Shown here in pieces: positions 1 through 6,465 of a stretch of 20,923 nucleotides of DNA (positions are counted from its first letter, which is position 1; each line of letters starts with the position of its first letter). The notes under the pieces were generated by a model. It did no database searches. It was not told the origin of the DNA and saw only the letters and a program-made list of their open reading frames with translations. This DNA comes from a bacterium UBP8_UBA817 (GTDB taxonomy: Bacteria; Margulisbacteria; Marinamargulisbacteria; UBA817), in the NCBI GenBank assembly GCA_002296285.1, contig DBHX01000038.1, positions 1-20,923 on the forward strand, written 5' to 3'. The position numbers and the translations under genes are program-made.

Positions 1-338
1 CCAACCTTTCCCGGGTCTCAAACCGTGGATTTACGGATGCTAGCCCAATAAAACCGGCCAGTAAATCATCCATTTCCTATGATTGGAATGGGTATAGCAA
101 TTCCGTGCAATTTATGGGGATCGTTCATCATTCATCTCAGAATGAATCCCTCATTTCGGTCAAGCAACCCTTAACATCAGGCGATGATATCATGCACATC
201 ACCCCCGTTGATTCATCCCCAAAAAAATTCAAGATTTCCATGACGTCATTGCATGGCACAGGCATTGATCACGCAAAACCCAATCAGCGGGTTTGGATAA
301 AAGGGGTCTACCCACAACATAGTCTACTGATCAAATGA
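1..338 (+). CDS. Peptidase U32 family protein, C-terminal part (5' end outside window)
   Basis: The reading frame is open from base 3, so the gene starts before the window. Visible are about 111 residues ending at the TGA at 336-338. The early stretch SNRGFTDA resembles the S-x-RGFTxG motif of U32 proteins. The stretch beginning QFMGIVHH resembles the small C-terminal beta-barrel of the family, in which a QFVG-type strand is followed by a V-x-x-x-x-SxGD-like segment (here VKQPLTSGDDI) and a closing P-x-QRV strand (here NQRVWIKG). U32 proteins are 'collagenase-like' proteins; characterised members act in rRNA hydroxylation or ubiquinone hydroxylation, often with an Fe-S cluster. The cluster region is not in view, so the activity cannot be assigned. 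It overlaps the next gene by ATGA, which indicates co-transcription. A GTG at 105 is an internal Val codon, not the start. Confidence 0.72.
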   Translation, partial: NLSRVSNRGFTDASPIKPASKSSISYDWNGYSNSVQFMGIVHHSSQNESLISVKQPLTSGDDIMHITPVDSSPKKFKISMTSLHGTGIDHAKPNQRVWIKGVYPQHSLLIK

Positions 339-1495
339 CACCCCTTTCTACCTATTTGGAGCACCCATCCAAGATTCACTTATACAAGAACAATCACTTT
401 GATACCGTTATTTTAGATCTCCCTTTTTGTTCCATTCGGGCACATCACCCCTACGATTGGAGCAATGAAGAAATCGATGAGCTCTCAACATCACTATCCG
501 TTGACCACTTGGCATTTAATCTGGATGGCATTTATACCGACCAAGAACTGTCCATTATTCATTCAACCCTATCCAACCGTCAATTGGATCGTTTATTTAG
601 CGCCTGTCGAATTCAAGACCCTGGCTTAATCCTTTGGTTGAACCAGCATTTTCCAACCCTTGCCATTCAATGCAACCCAGAAACAGGCATGCAAAATATT
701 CCAGCCATAAAAACCCTCCATGAGAACGGCATAAAACGTTTCATTCTCAACCATGAAACACCTGTTGGGGTGATTCAAAATATCGCTAAAGAATGCCCGT
801 CTCTTGAACTGGAAATATTGGTGCAGGGCCCCATTTTAATTCAGTACTCAAAACGACAATTCATGTCAAATTTATATGAAACATCCCCCGATACGCCAAT
901 TCGAATAAACGCTGAAGACAGTGATTTGCCACAACGAATGTTCACCTTCTTGAACACCCCGTTTGGTCATTTCATGTTTGCTCAATTTCATCGATCATTG
1001 GCCAAGTATTCAGAAAAATTAATCCCATTGGATTGTCACTGGCTCATTGATGCCCGAGGGGAATCGGAGCATTACTTGACCACAGTTTTTGATTTGTATG
1101 CCAATTTAAGCGCTTTGACAAATGATGAGATTTCAAAAAAAGTTCATGCGTTATTCAATGAATCAAAAAAACCTCAAAAACCAGGCTTTTTTCTGTCCAA
1201 CAATACCGATTACGATTGGCGAGATGAAACAAAAACAAAGGACCGCCCCGTGGGTCATGTCATTTCAAAAATCAAAGGGGATGAGCCACTCATTGAATTT
1301 TATGAATCCATACCCATTAATGCTCAGATTCTCTGCATCAACCCTGACCAAACTGAAACCGTGATCGAATCATTACACATGACTGACTTAACCCATCAAC
1401 CCAGCCATACCATTGAAGCATTTACCCCATATTTATTGGCAAATTATCAAAAAGGCATTCAATTCAAAGCCCTATTGTATTTGAAAAATACGTAA
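335..1495 (+). CDS. Degenerate peptidase U32-family protein
   Basis: A 386-residue cytosolic protein starting at the ATG of the ATGA overlap with the upstream U32 gene. Family resemblance is seen in four places. IQCNPETG (112-119) is at the usual QxNxxN position. RFILNHET (135-142) matches the RVVLxRE strand and keeps its Glu. LEILVQG (159-165) matches the EVFVHG strand. HWLIDARGESEHYLTTVFD (235-253) matches the FKIEGRxKSxEYVxxVV segment. The family signature after the EVFVHG strand normally has cysteines (C-x-YSGxC, then a CxxxC-type cluster). Here it reads PILIQYSKRQFMS (166-178) with no cysteine, so the usual Fe-S ligands appear absent. The protein is probably a divergent partner of the upstream U32 protein; many U32 proteins occur in pairs (for example UbiU/UbiV). 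Its last 24 bases overlap rsmH tail to tail. Family call fairly sure, function unknown. Confidence 0.62.
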   Translation: MTPLSTYLEHPSKIHLYKNNHFDTVILDLPFCSIRAHHPYDWSNEEIDELSTSLSVDHLAFNLDGIYTDQELSIIHSTLSNRQLDRLFSACRIQDPGLILWLNQHFPTLAIQCNPETGMQNIPAIKTLHENGIKRFILNHETPVGVIQNIAKECPSLELEILVQGPILIQYSKRQFMSNLYETSPDTPIRINAEDSDLPQRMFTFLNTPFGHFMFAQFHRSLAKYSEKLIPLDCHWLIDARGESEHYLTTVFDLYANLSALTNDEISKKVHALFNESKKPQKPGFFLSNNTDYDWRDETKTKDRPVGHVISKIKGDEPLIEFYESIPINAQILCINPDQTETVIESLHMTDLTHQPSHTIEAFTPYLLANYQKGIQFKALLYLKNT

Positions 1496-2341
1496 TTTTG
1501 CGGTCCGTTCCCTCGGATTTTTTTTGCATTCTTGGTACGACGATTGGAGGGGCTTTTTTGTAATTCGTATCAATCCATGATCTTTGATAAATGCCTTCAA
1601 GTATTTATCTTCATTGGGTTGAAAGGTTATGATCGCAACGGTAACGCCTGAATATTTCAACACGTGATCCAAAAACTCTTTCAGCTCGTTCATTTCACCA
1701 TTGACCTCAATACGAATGGCCTGAAATACCTTGGTACACATGCTGATAAACTGGCGACGAGATCGAACAAAAAAACCATGTTTCACACAATCAACCAAAT
1801 CAAATGTTGTTTTTAACTTATTTTGTTGTCTTTTTGAAATGATCTCCTCCACTAATTTTTGAGGTCCACGAATATCCCCTTGGGTTTCAAATAATTCCAC
1901 CAGAGCATCATGGCTATAGTCATGCAAAACTTGATTAGCGGTTAAATTTGCATTCGTATCCATTCGCATATCCAACGGCTCATTCTTTTGAAATGTAAAC
2001 CCTCGGTTGGACTGGTCAATCTGAAATGAAGAAACCCCCAAGTCCAACAATATGTGCGTTGGAAGAACCGGGACATTATTGACGTGCTGAAACATTGAAG
2101 AAAATGGGGCATTAATTACCTGAACCTTTGAAAATTGAGCACACCGTTGTTTCGCGATGGGTATGGCCGCCAAATCCTTATCAAAACCAACATAGGTAAT
2201 CGATGGATACGCAGATAAAATGGCCTCGGCGTGCCCAGCAAATCCCATGGTGCCATCAAATACAATGGAATCGTTGGCCAAATTAAAGTGATTTAGTAAT
2301 GACTGAACCAAAACAGGTTGATGATATTGCTTGAAATCCAT
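1472..2341 (-). CDS. rsmH: 16S rRNA (cytosine(1402)-N4)-methyltransferase RsmH (MraW)
   Basis: A 289-residue SAM-dependent methyltransferase that N4-methylates C1402 in the decoding centre of 16S rRNA. Seen: the N-terminal HQPVL segment, SAM motif I DGTMGFAGHA (29-38), the acidic residue after motif I in VGFDKD (51-56), the catalytic-region motif DLGVSSFQID (100-109), RGFTFQKNEPLDMRMD (113-128), the late TFQPNEDKYLKAF segment (family SFHSLEDRIVKxF), and the C-terminal NPRERTAKLR. Length is slightly short of the usual ~310. In many bacteria the gene heads the division/cell-wall cluster with mraZ and ftsL; here it stands alone between a U32 gene and a divergent HTH gene. No Shine-Dalgarno sequence precedes the start, and a likely extended -10 lies only about 10 nt upstream. 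Confidence 0.95.
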   Translation of the reverse strand: MDFKQYHQPVLVQSLLNHFNLANDSIVFDGTMGFAGHAEAILSAYPSITYVGFDKDLAAIPIAKQRCAQFSKVQVINAPFSSMFQHVNNVPVLPTHILLDLGVSSFQIDQSNRGFTFQKNEPLDMRMDTNANLTANQVLHDYSHDALVELFETQGDIRGPQKLVEEIISKRQQNKLKTTFDLVDCVKHGFFVRSRRQFISMCTKVFQAIRIEVNGEMNELKEFLDHVLKYSGVTVAIITFQPNEDKYLKAFIKDHGLIRITKKPLQSSYQECKKNPRERTAKLRIFQIQ

Positions 2342-2350
2342 GATTAATTT

Positions 2351-2359
2351 ATTGTATCA
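2351..2359 (-). promoter_or_regulatory. Candidate extended -10 promoter for rsmH
   Basis: On the minus strand this reads TGATACAAT, that is TGn followed by TACAAT (5 of 6 to TATAAT). No good -35 lies upstream, which is tolerated by extended -10 promoters. Transcription would begin about 3 nt before the rsmH ATG at 2341, giving a nearly leaderless message. Prediction from sequence only. Confidence 0.35.
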
Positions 2360-2380
2360 TCAAGTTAACTCCCAAATAAA

Positions 2381-2395
2381 TATAATCATTGAGGG
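2381..2395 (+). promoter_or_regulatory. -10 box and ribosome binding site of the HTH gene
   Basis: A perfect TATAAT at 2381-2386 is followed by GAGGG at 2391-2395, five bases before the ATG at 2401. GAGGG decides the start: an in-frame TTG at 2389 would put the ribosome binding site inside the gene. No convincing -35 is seen at 16-18 bp. The promoter and the Shine-Dalgarno sequence are so close that they could be alternatives rather than partners. Confidence 0.4.
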
Positions 2396-2400
2396 TAAAA

Positions 2401-2862
2401 ATGCGTAAATTCACTTTATATCAGGCATCTCGTTTCACAAAAATTTCTCGTTACAAGTTAGAACAAGCCATTGAAGATGGCTTGCTAAAATGCACTGAGG
2501 GAAAAGGCAATGTGAAGTGTTTTATTCAAGAAGAGGATTTAAATGCATTTCTTGAAAACCATGGTGAGGAATATCGTCGTTTCACATATCCTGAAGAAAC
2601 CAAATCCACGTTTATTTCTGATGAAATCAATCAATTTATCTCAAAAGAAATTCATGATCAAATCATTAGTGAAAAAGATCGTGTTATCTCGTTGCTTGAA
2701 TTTCAAAATCAACAACTCATGCCATTATCTGATCAGAAATCAAAAGAGCAAATGATTAAATTAAATGAATTAAAGTCTATTGCACAAGCGGCCATTGACG
2801 GGATTCCAAGTGATAAATTGCAGTTAATCAATCAATTAAACGATCAACTTAAAAATATTTAA
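2401..2862 (+). CDS. Small helix-turn-helix (MerR/excisionase-like) protein with coiled-coil tail
   Basis: A 153-residue protein, not identified by name. The first ~50 residues look like a MerR/excisionase-type winged helix: LYQASRFTKISRYKLEQAIE is the usual 'AA/S-x-x-x-x-I-S-x-x-x-L-x-x-x-I' helix-turn-helix, followed by an EDGLL turn, a basic wing and QEEDLNAFLENH. After a linker, residues ~85-153 are rich in E, K, Q and I with heptad-like spacing and are probably a helical dimerisation segment. This layout suits a DNA-binding regulator or a nucleoid/DNA-recruitment protein, but no ligand domain is visible. It is divergent from rsmH (59 bp apart), so it could regulate that gene. Its stop codon touches the convergent pyk stop with no gap. 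Start chosen at 2401 because of the GAGGG five bases upstream. Confidence 0.7.
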   Translation: MRKFTLYQASRFTKISRYKLEQAIEDGLLKCTEGKGNVKCFIQEEDLNAFLENHGEEYRRFTYPEETKSTFISDEINQFISKEIHDQIISEKDRVISLLEFQNQQLMPLSDQKSKEQMIKLNELKSIAQAAIDGIPSDKLQLINQLNDQLKNI

Positions 2863-4308
2863 TTATTGGACTTCAATCATTCGAATTGAGTTGGTACCAC
2901 CCGGTCGTCCCAATGGATATCCGGCTGTGATGATTGCAAGATCACCAGTGCTTACATACCCTAGTGATTTAGCATCATCCAATGACATTTGAATCATTAC
3001 GCCCCATGATGAAATATCTGTAAACTTTTTTGGCATTAATATTGGGATGACGCCCCTGTATAATGCCATTTTGCGCACAATATGAATATTATCCGCTGGG
3101 GCAATAATTGGAATGCTGGGATTTAATTTTGATGAAATAAGTGCCGTTGTACCCGAACTGGTAAAAGCAATCATAACATCGGCATTAATTTCCTCACTGA
3201 TCTGATCGGCGGCTTTGCAAAATGTTGTGGCCGCAGATTTAATTTGAAACACACGCTTTACTTGGCTATATTTTGATTTTTTCAATTCGGCCAAATGTTT
3301 ATCTGAGGCTTCACAAATACGACGCATGGTCTGAACCACGTCAACTGGAAAATCCCCAACAGCAGTTTCTGCTGACAACATCACACTATCACAGCGATCA
3401 TAAATGGCATTTGCAATATCTGAGACTTCTGCTCTCGTCGCCGTGGGCTTTGTTACCATACTCTCTAACATTTGAGTTGCGACAATCACCGGCGTACTTA
3501 ATCGATTGCATTCTCGAATGGTTCTTTTTTGAATTTCCGGGACCTTTTCCAAGCCCACCTCAACACCAAGATCACCTCTTGCCACCATTACAACATCCGA
3601 AACTTCGGCAATTTCAATGACATTTTCAACAGCTGATCGGCGTTCAATTTTTGAAATAATCCCAATATGAGGGGCCTTTGATGCATGAATGATCTCTCGT
3701 AATTCTTTTACATCCTCCGCCACTGAAACAAATGATAATGCAATATAATCAACCCCATACTCAATGGCGGTCTGAACGTCTTCCTTGTCTTTTTCAGTAA
3801 TCGCAGAAACAGATATGTTGGATAACGGCAAATTTACGCCTTTGTGATTGCTAATTTTACCCCCTTGGGTCACACGACAATGAAGATCACCATCCTGTAT
3901 GGACTCAATAAACAGCCGGACATTTCCATCATCAATAAACACAGGTTCCCCTTCATTTAAATCATGAATAATCTCAGGTGTTGTTAAGCCACAATGGTCC
4001 ACCGTACCCATTACATCTTTATCGGATTTAATAATGAATGATTGCTCTGTTTCTAAAATAACACCATCTTTTTCAAACTTGCCAATTCGAATTTTTGGTC
4101 CCTGCAAATCGAAAAAAATGGCCGTGTGCTTATTAAGTTCTTTGGCCGTTTCACGAATCAATTCAACATCTTCCTTTATGTTATCTTTCGAGCGGTAATG
4201 GGAGCCATTCAGTCGAATGACATCAACACCCTCTTGAAGGATTTTTTTTAAGACATCTTTATTATTGGTGGCTGGACCTAGTGTTGCAATTATTTTTGTA
4301 CGTTTCAT
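2863..4308 (-). CDS. pyk: Pyruvate kinase
   Basis: A 481-residue glycolytic enzyme converting phosphoenolpyruvate and ADP to pyruvate and ATP. Seen: N-terminal KRTKIIATLGPA; RLNGSH (32-37), the Arg/Asn/Ser that bind phosphate and K+ (family RLNFSH, so Phe is Gly here); LQGPKIRIG (68-76); the B-domain; the active-site signature IGIISKIERRSAV with catalytic Lys220 and metal-binding Glu222; MVARGDLGVE (241-250) with the second metal-binding Asp; QMLESM (279-284); TRAEVSDIANA. The C-terminal regulatory domain (~340-481) ends in the usual IITAGYPLGRPGGTN-like segment, so an allosteric enzyme is plausible. The start overlaps the stop of the EVE gene by ATGA, so the two form one transcript. Upstream RBS-like bases are not obvious, suggesting translational coupling. 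Confidence 0.97.
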   Translation of the reverse strand: MKRTKIIATLGPATNNKDVLKKILQEGVDVIRLNGSHYRSKDNIKEDVELIRETAKELNKHTAIFFDLQGPKIRIGKFEKDGVILETEQSFIIKSDKDVMGTVDHCGLTTPEIIHDLNEGEPVFIDDGNVRLFIESIQDGDLHCRVTQGGKISNHKGVNLPLSNISVSAITEKDKEDVQTAIEYGVDYIALSFVSVAEDVKELREIIHASKAPHIGIISKIERRSAVENVIEIAEVSDVVMVARGDLGVEVGLEKVPEIQKRTIRECNRLSTPVIVATQMLESMVTKPTATRAEVSDIANAIYDRCDSVMLSAETAVGDFPVDVVQTMRRICEASDKHLAELKKSKYSQVKRVFQIKSAATTFCKAADQISEEINADVMIAFTSSGTTALISSKLNPSIPIIAPADNIHIVRKMALYRGVIPILMPKKFTDISSWGVMIQMSLDDAKSLGYVSTGDLAIITAGYPLGRPGGTNSIRMIEVQ

Positions 4309-4769
4309 GTTGTGTATGTTTTTATTATGTATTCAAACTCGCTTGTTTCAACCGGCTGAATGGATAAACGGGACCCTTTCTTTGTCACCATCATATCAGT
4401 TAAATTTCGATCATTTTTTAATTGTTCTAAAGAAATCATTGTTTTAAATTTTTTCTCAAACGTCACATCAACCATATACCAACGAGGATTCTCTTGGGTT
4501 GATTTGGGATCAAAATACTTGGATGTATCATCCCAGGCAAAGTGATCCGGGTATGGTTCAGAAGATACCGTGGCCAAGCCAACAATGCCCGGCGGGGTTG
4601 CATTCGAATGATAAATGAATACTTGATCTCCGATGCGCATATCCTTCATCATGAAATTTCTTGCCTGATAATTACGAATACCCTCCCATTGGGTTTTCCT
4701 TTCACGTTTTAGATCATCAATGGAGTAAACATTAGGCTCGGTTTTCATTAACCATTTTCTGGATTTCAT
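4305..4769 (-). CDS. EVE (PUA-like) domain protein
   Basis: A 154-residue single-domain protein of the EVE family (relatives: thymocyte nuclear protein 1 and many bacterial YTH/PUA-like proteins), thought to bind modified bases in nucleic acid; the bacterial role is unproven. Seen: the hallmark start KWLMKTEPNVYSIDDL, then WEGIRNYQARNFM, MRIGDQVFIYHS, PPGIVGLATV and the aromatic PRWYMVDVTF strand. An in-frame ATG lies six codons further up at 4787. I prefer 4769, because family members usually begin just before the KxWLMKxEP strand and because a predicted -10 (TATGAT) overlaps the upstream ATG. It lies upstream of pyruvate kinase and overlaps it by ATGA; there is no evident metabolic link. 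Confidence 0.88.
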   Translation of the reverse strand: MKSRKWLMKTEPNVYSIDDLKRERKTQWEGIRNYQARNFMMKDMRIGDQVFIYHSNATPPGIVGLATVSSEPYPDHFAWDDTSKYFDPKSTQENPRWYMVDVTFEKKFKTMISLEQLKNDRNLTDMMVTKKGSRLSIQPVETSEFEYIIKTYTT

Positions 4770-4782
4770 ACATTCATATGGT

Positions 4783-4810
4783 ATCATAATATTTAGAAAT
4801 CATCACACAA
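4783..4810 (-). promoter_or_regulatory. Candidate promoter of the EVE-pyk operon
   Basis: On the minus strand TTGTGT (4805-4810) and TATGAT (4783-4788) are separated by 16 bp. Transcription would start near 4776, about 7 nt before the ATG at 4769 and inside any longer reading from 4787. Prediction only. Confidence 0.4.
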
Positions 4811-4827
4811 AATATGAGGGAAGAACC

Positions 4828-5985
4828 ATGAAAAACTTAACCATTGATGAGGCAACTCATTATTTTAAAGATCTTATAACGGATCAAATGACACGGGTAT
4901 CACGATTATCTAACCAATCGGAGTGGGTTGATTACTCAAAAAAAGACCGATTAACCATTGGCATTTGTTGGGGAGACGGCATTGGGGAATCGATTTCTAA
5001 CCAAGCCGAACGCGTGCTTCGACATGTGTTATCTGAGGATATTGCCTCTGGACGAATTATTATTAATCACATCAAAGGGCTGACCATTGAAAATAGGGCC
5101 AAGCATCTTGCGGCAATTCCTGAAGATGTTCTGGCTGAGTTAAAAGCATGCGATGTTATATTAAAGGGGCCCACCACAACTCCTCAAAAAGGAGATGGAT
5201 GGCCAAATATTGAATCAGCCAATGTGGCGATGCGCCGTGAACTTGATTTATTTGCCTGTGTACGGCCAGTTAAGGTCCCTGAAAAGAATATTGATTGGGT
5301 ATTTTTTAGAGAAAATACGGAAGGGGCCTATATGCTGGGCTCGAAAGGCATTGATATGGATGGGATGAGTGTGGATTTTAAAGTCATTTCTGATCCGGGT
5401 GCTGAGCGCATTATTCGCTTGGCATTTGAATACGCCAAAAATAACGGAAAGAAAAAAGTCACCGTTGTCACAAAAAGCAACGTTGTAAAATCAACGGATG
5501 GTCGATTTTCTGAGGTTGCCATGAAAATTTCCGAAGAATACAAGGACGATGGCATTGCATGCGATGAGTGGTACATTGATATTATGAGCGCCAAACTCAT
5601 TGATGAAAAACGACAAAGTGAGTTTGAGGTATTTGTTTTGCCGAATTTATACGGGGACATATTAACCGATGAAGCCAGCCAAATTCAGGGCGGCGTTGGC
5701 ACCGCTGGAAGTGCCAATATTGGTAAACAATATGCCATGTTTGAGGCTGTTCATGGCTCTGCTCCCCGCATGGTAAATGAAGGACGACAACAATACGCTG
5801 ACCCATCATCAATGATCAAGGCGGCATCCATGCTCTTGCGTCATATCGGTCGCGTGAAACACGCCGATCAAATTGACAAGGCGCTTGACGCCATTGCAAA
5901 ACAACCCGAGTTTAAAATGACGGGGCATTCCGATGGCGCAACATCCGAGATGTTAACAAATGCCATCATTGACACGTTGAATTAA
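4828..5985 (+). CDS. icd: Isocitrate dehydrogenase (isocitrate/isopropylmalate dehydrogenase family)
   Basis: A 385-residue beta-decarboxylating dehydrogenase, most likely forming 2-oxoglutarate from isocitrate. Seen: LTIGICWGDGIGESI (42-56); NIESANVAMRRELDLFACVRP (127-147), the S-x-N-x-x-x-R substrate loop; RENTEGAY (161-168); catalytic Lys in VVTKSNVVKSTDG (213-225); YIDIMSAKLI with catalytic Asp251; NLYGDILTDEAS (273-284) with metal-binding Asp277 and Asp281; HGSAP (319-323). The S-x-N loop favours isocitrate over isopropylmalate. The cofactor is unclear: the residues after HGSAP are Arg-Met, matching neither the Lys-Tyr of NADP enzymes nor the Asp-Ile of NAD enzymes. About 40 extra residues precede the Rossmann-like start. 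GAGGGAAG (4816-4823) is a good ribosome binding site. No other TCA-cycle gene is adjacent. Confidence 0.88.
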   Translation: MKNLTIDEATHYFKDLITDQMTRVSRLSNQSEWVDYSKKDRLTIGICWGDGIGESISNQAERVLRHVLSEDIASGRIIINHIKGLTIENRAKHLAAIPEDVLAELKACDVILKGPTTTPQKGDGWPNIESANVAMRRELDLFACVRPVKVPEKNIDWVFFRENTEGAYMLGSKGIDMDGMSVDFKVISDPGAERIIRLAFEYAKNNGKKKVTVVTKSNVVKSTDGRFSEVAMKISEEYKDDGIACDEWYIDIMSAKLIDEKRQSEFEVFVLPNLYGDILTDEASQIQGGVGTAGSANIGKQYAMFEAVHGSAPRMVNEGRQQYADPSSMIKAASMLLRHIGRVKHADQIDKALDAIAKQPEFKMTGHSDGATSEMLTNAIIDTLN

Positions 5986-5995
5986 TATTCTGATA

Positions 5996-6024
5996 TTGAC
6001 ATTTAAGTAAAATTTAATTAATTT
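5996..6024 (+). promoter_or_regulatory. Candidate promoter of the broken gene at 6030
   Basis: A perfect -35 TTGACA (5996-6001) is followed after 17 bp by TAATTT (6019-6024), a weak -10. Transcription would start at about 6031, at the GTG start itself. TAAAAT at 6008-6013 is a better -10 match but is only 6 bp from the -35. Prediction only. Confidence 0.35.
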
Positions 6025-6028
6025 ACTT
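6005..6028. repeat. 7-bp inverted repeat over the -10 region
   Basis: AAGTAAA (6005-6011) and TTTACTT (6022-6028) form a perfect 7-bp inverted repeat with a 10-nt spacer. It covers the predicted -10 just after TTGACA. No T-run follows, so a terminator is unlikely. A repressor site or an AT-rich chance palindrome are the alternatives. Confidence 0.35.
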
Positions 6029-6029
6029 T

Positions 6030-6455
6030 GTGTGTGATATTTATAAAAAGTTACCAGACATAGCCTCACAATCTGTCGCGCTAAAGCGAGGCGGGGATGA
6101 AAGTACGTACCTATATAGAAATGGATCTCCTAAGCGAGCTAGATCGTCTACAGATCGCGAACCCTTATCACACAGAGCACCCGTAACAACCCCATTGCCC
6201 AGCCCTCACGTTTCAGGATTACCAAGCTCAAGATTAATCGCCCACCCATTGCCTAGCTCAACATTATCAAATTCAGCGCCATTAAGCACCCCTCACACAA
6301 TCCCATTCCCCCCCATTGATACCGCCCCGAATTGTCCCGAAACCCAATCAGAGATAGCCCGTCCAGTACCCTTTGAAATCTTACTGGGAGATTTAGCAAA
6401 TTACGCATCACCACCTGATTTATCCATCATTAATACTCGAAGAAACGTTGATTAA
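6030..6455 (+). CDS. N-terminal fragment of the broken gene, Ser/Pro-rich
   Basis: A 141-residue piece from GTG 6030 to TAA 6453. Composition is extreme: after a basic patch (SPKRARSS, about residues 33-40) it is dominated by Pro, Ser, Thr and Leu up to residue ~110, then returns to ordinary composition (PFEILLGDLANY). It has no signal peptide or membrane segment. The low-complexity part is probably a disordered linker or tail. If translated alone it would lack the folded region downstream. I do not recognise it. There is no Shine-Dalgarno sequence before the GTG, and the start is uncertain. Confidence 0.5.
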   Translation: MCDIYKKLPDIASQSVALKRGGDESTYLYRNGSPKRARSSTDREPLSHRAPVTTPLPSPHVSGLPSSRLIAHPLPSSTLSNSAPLSTPHTIPFPPIDTAPNCPETQSEIARPVPFEILLGDLANYASPPDLSIINTRRNVD

Positions 6456-6465
6456 ATAAAGTTAT

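Noticed and set aside
2389..2400. TTG start at 2389 for the HTH gene
   Set aside because: The GAGGG at 2391-2395 is correctly spaced for the ATG at 2401.
4770..4787. The upstream ATG at 4787 for the EVE gene
   Set aside because: It overlaps the best predicted -10 and adds six residues not typical of the family; kept only as an alternative.
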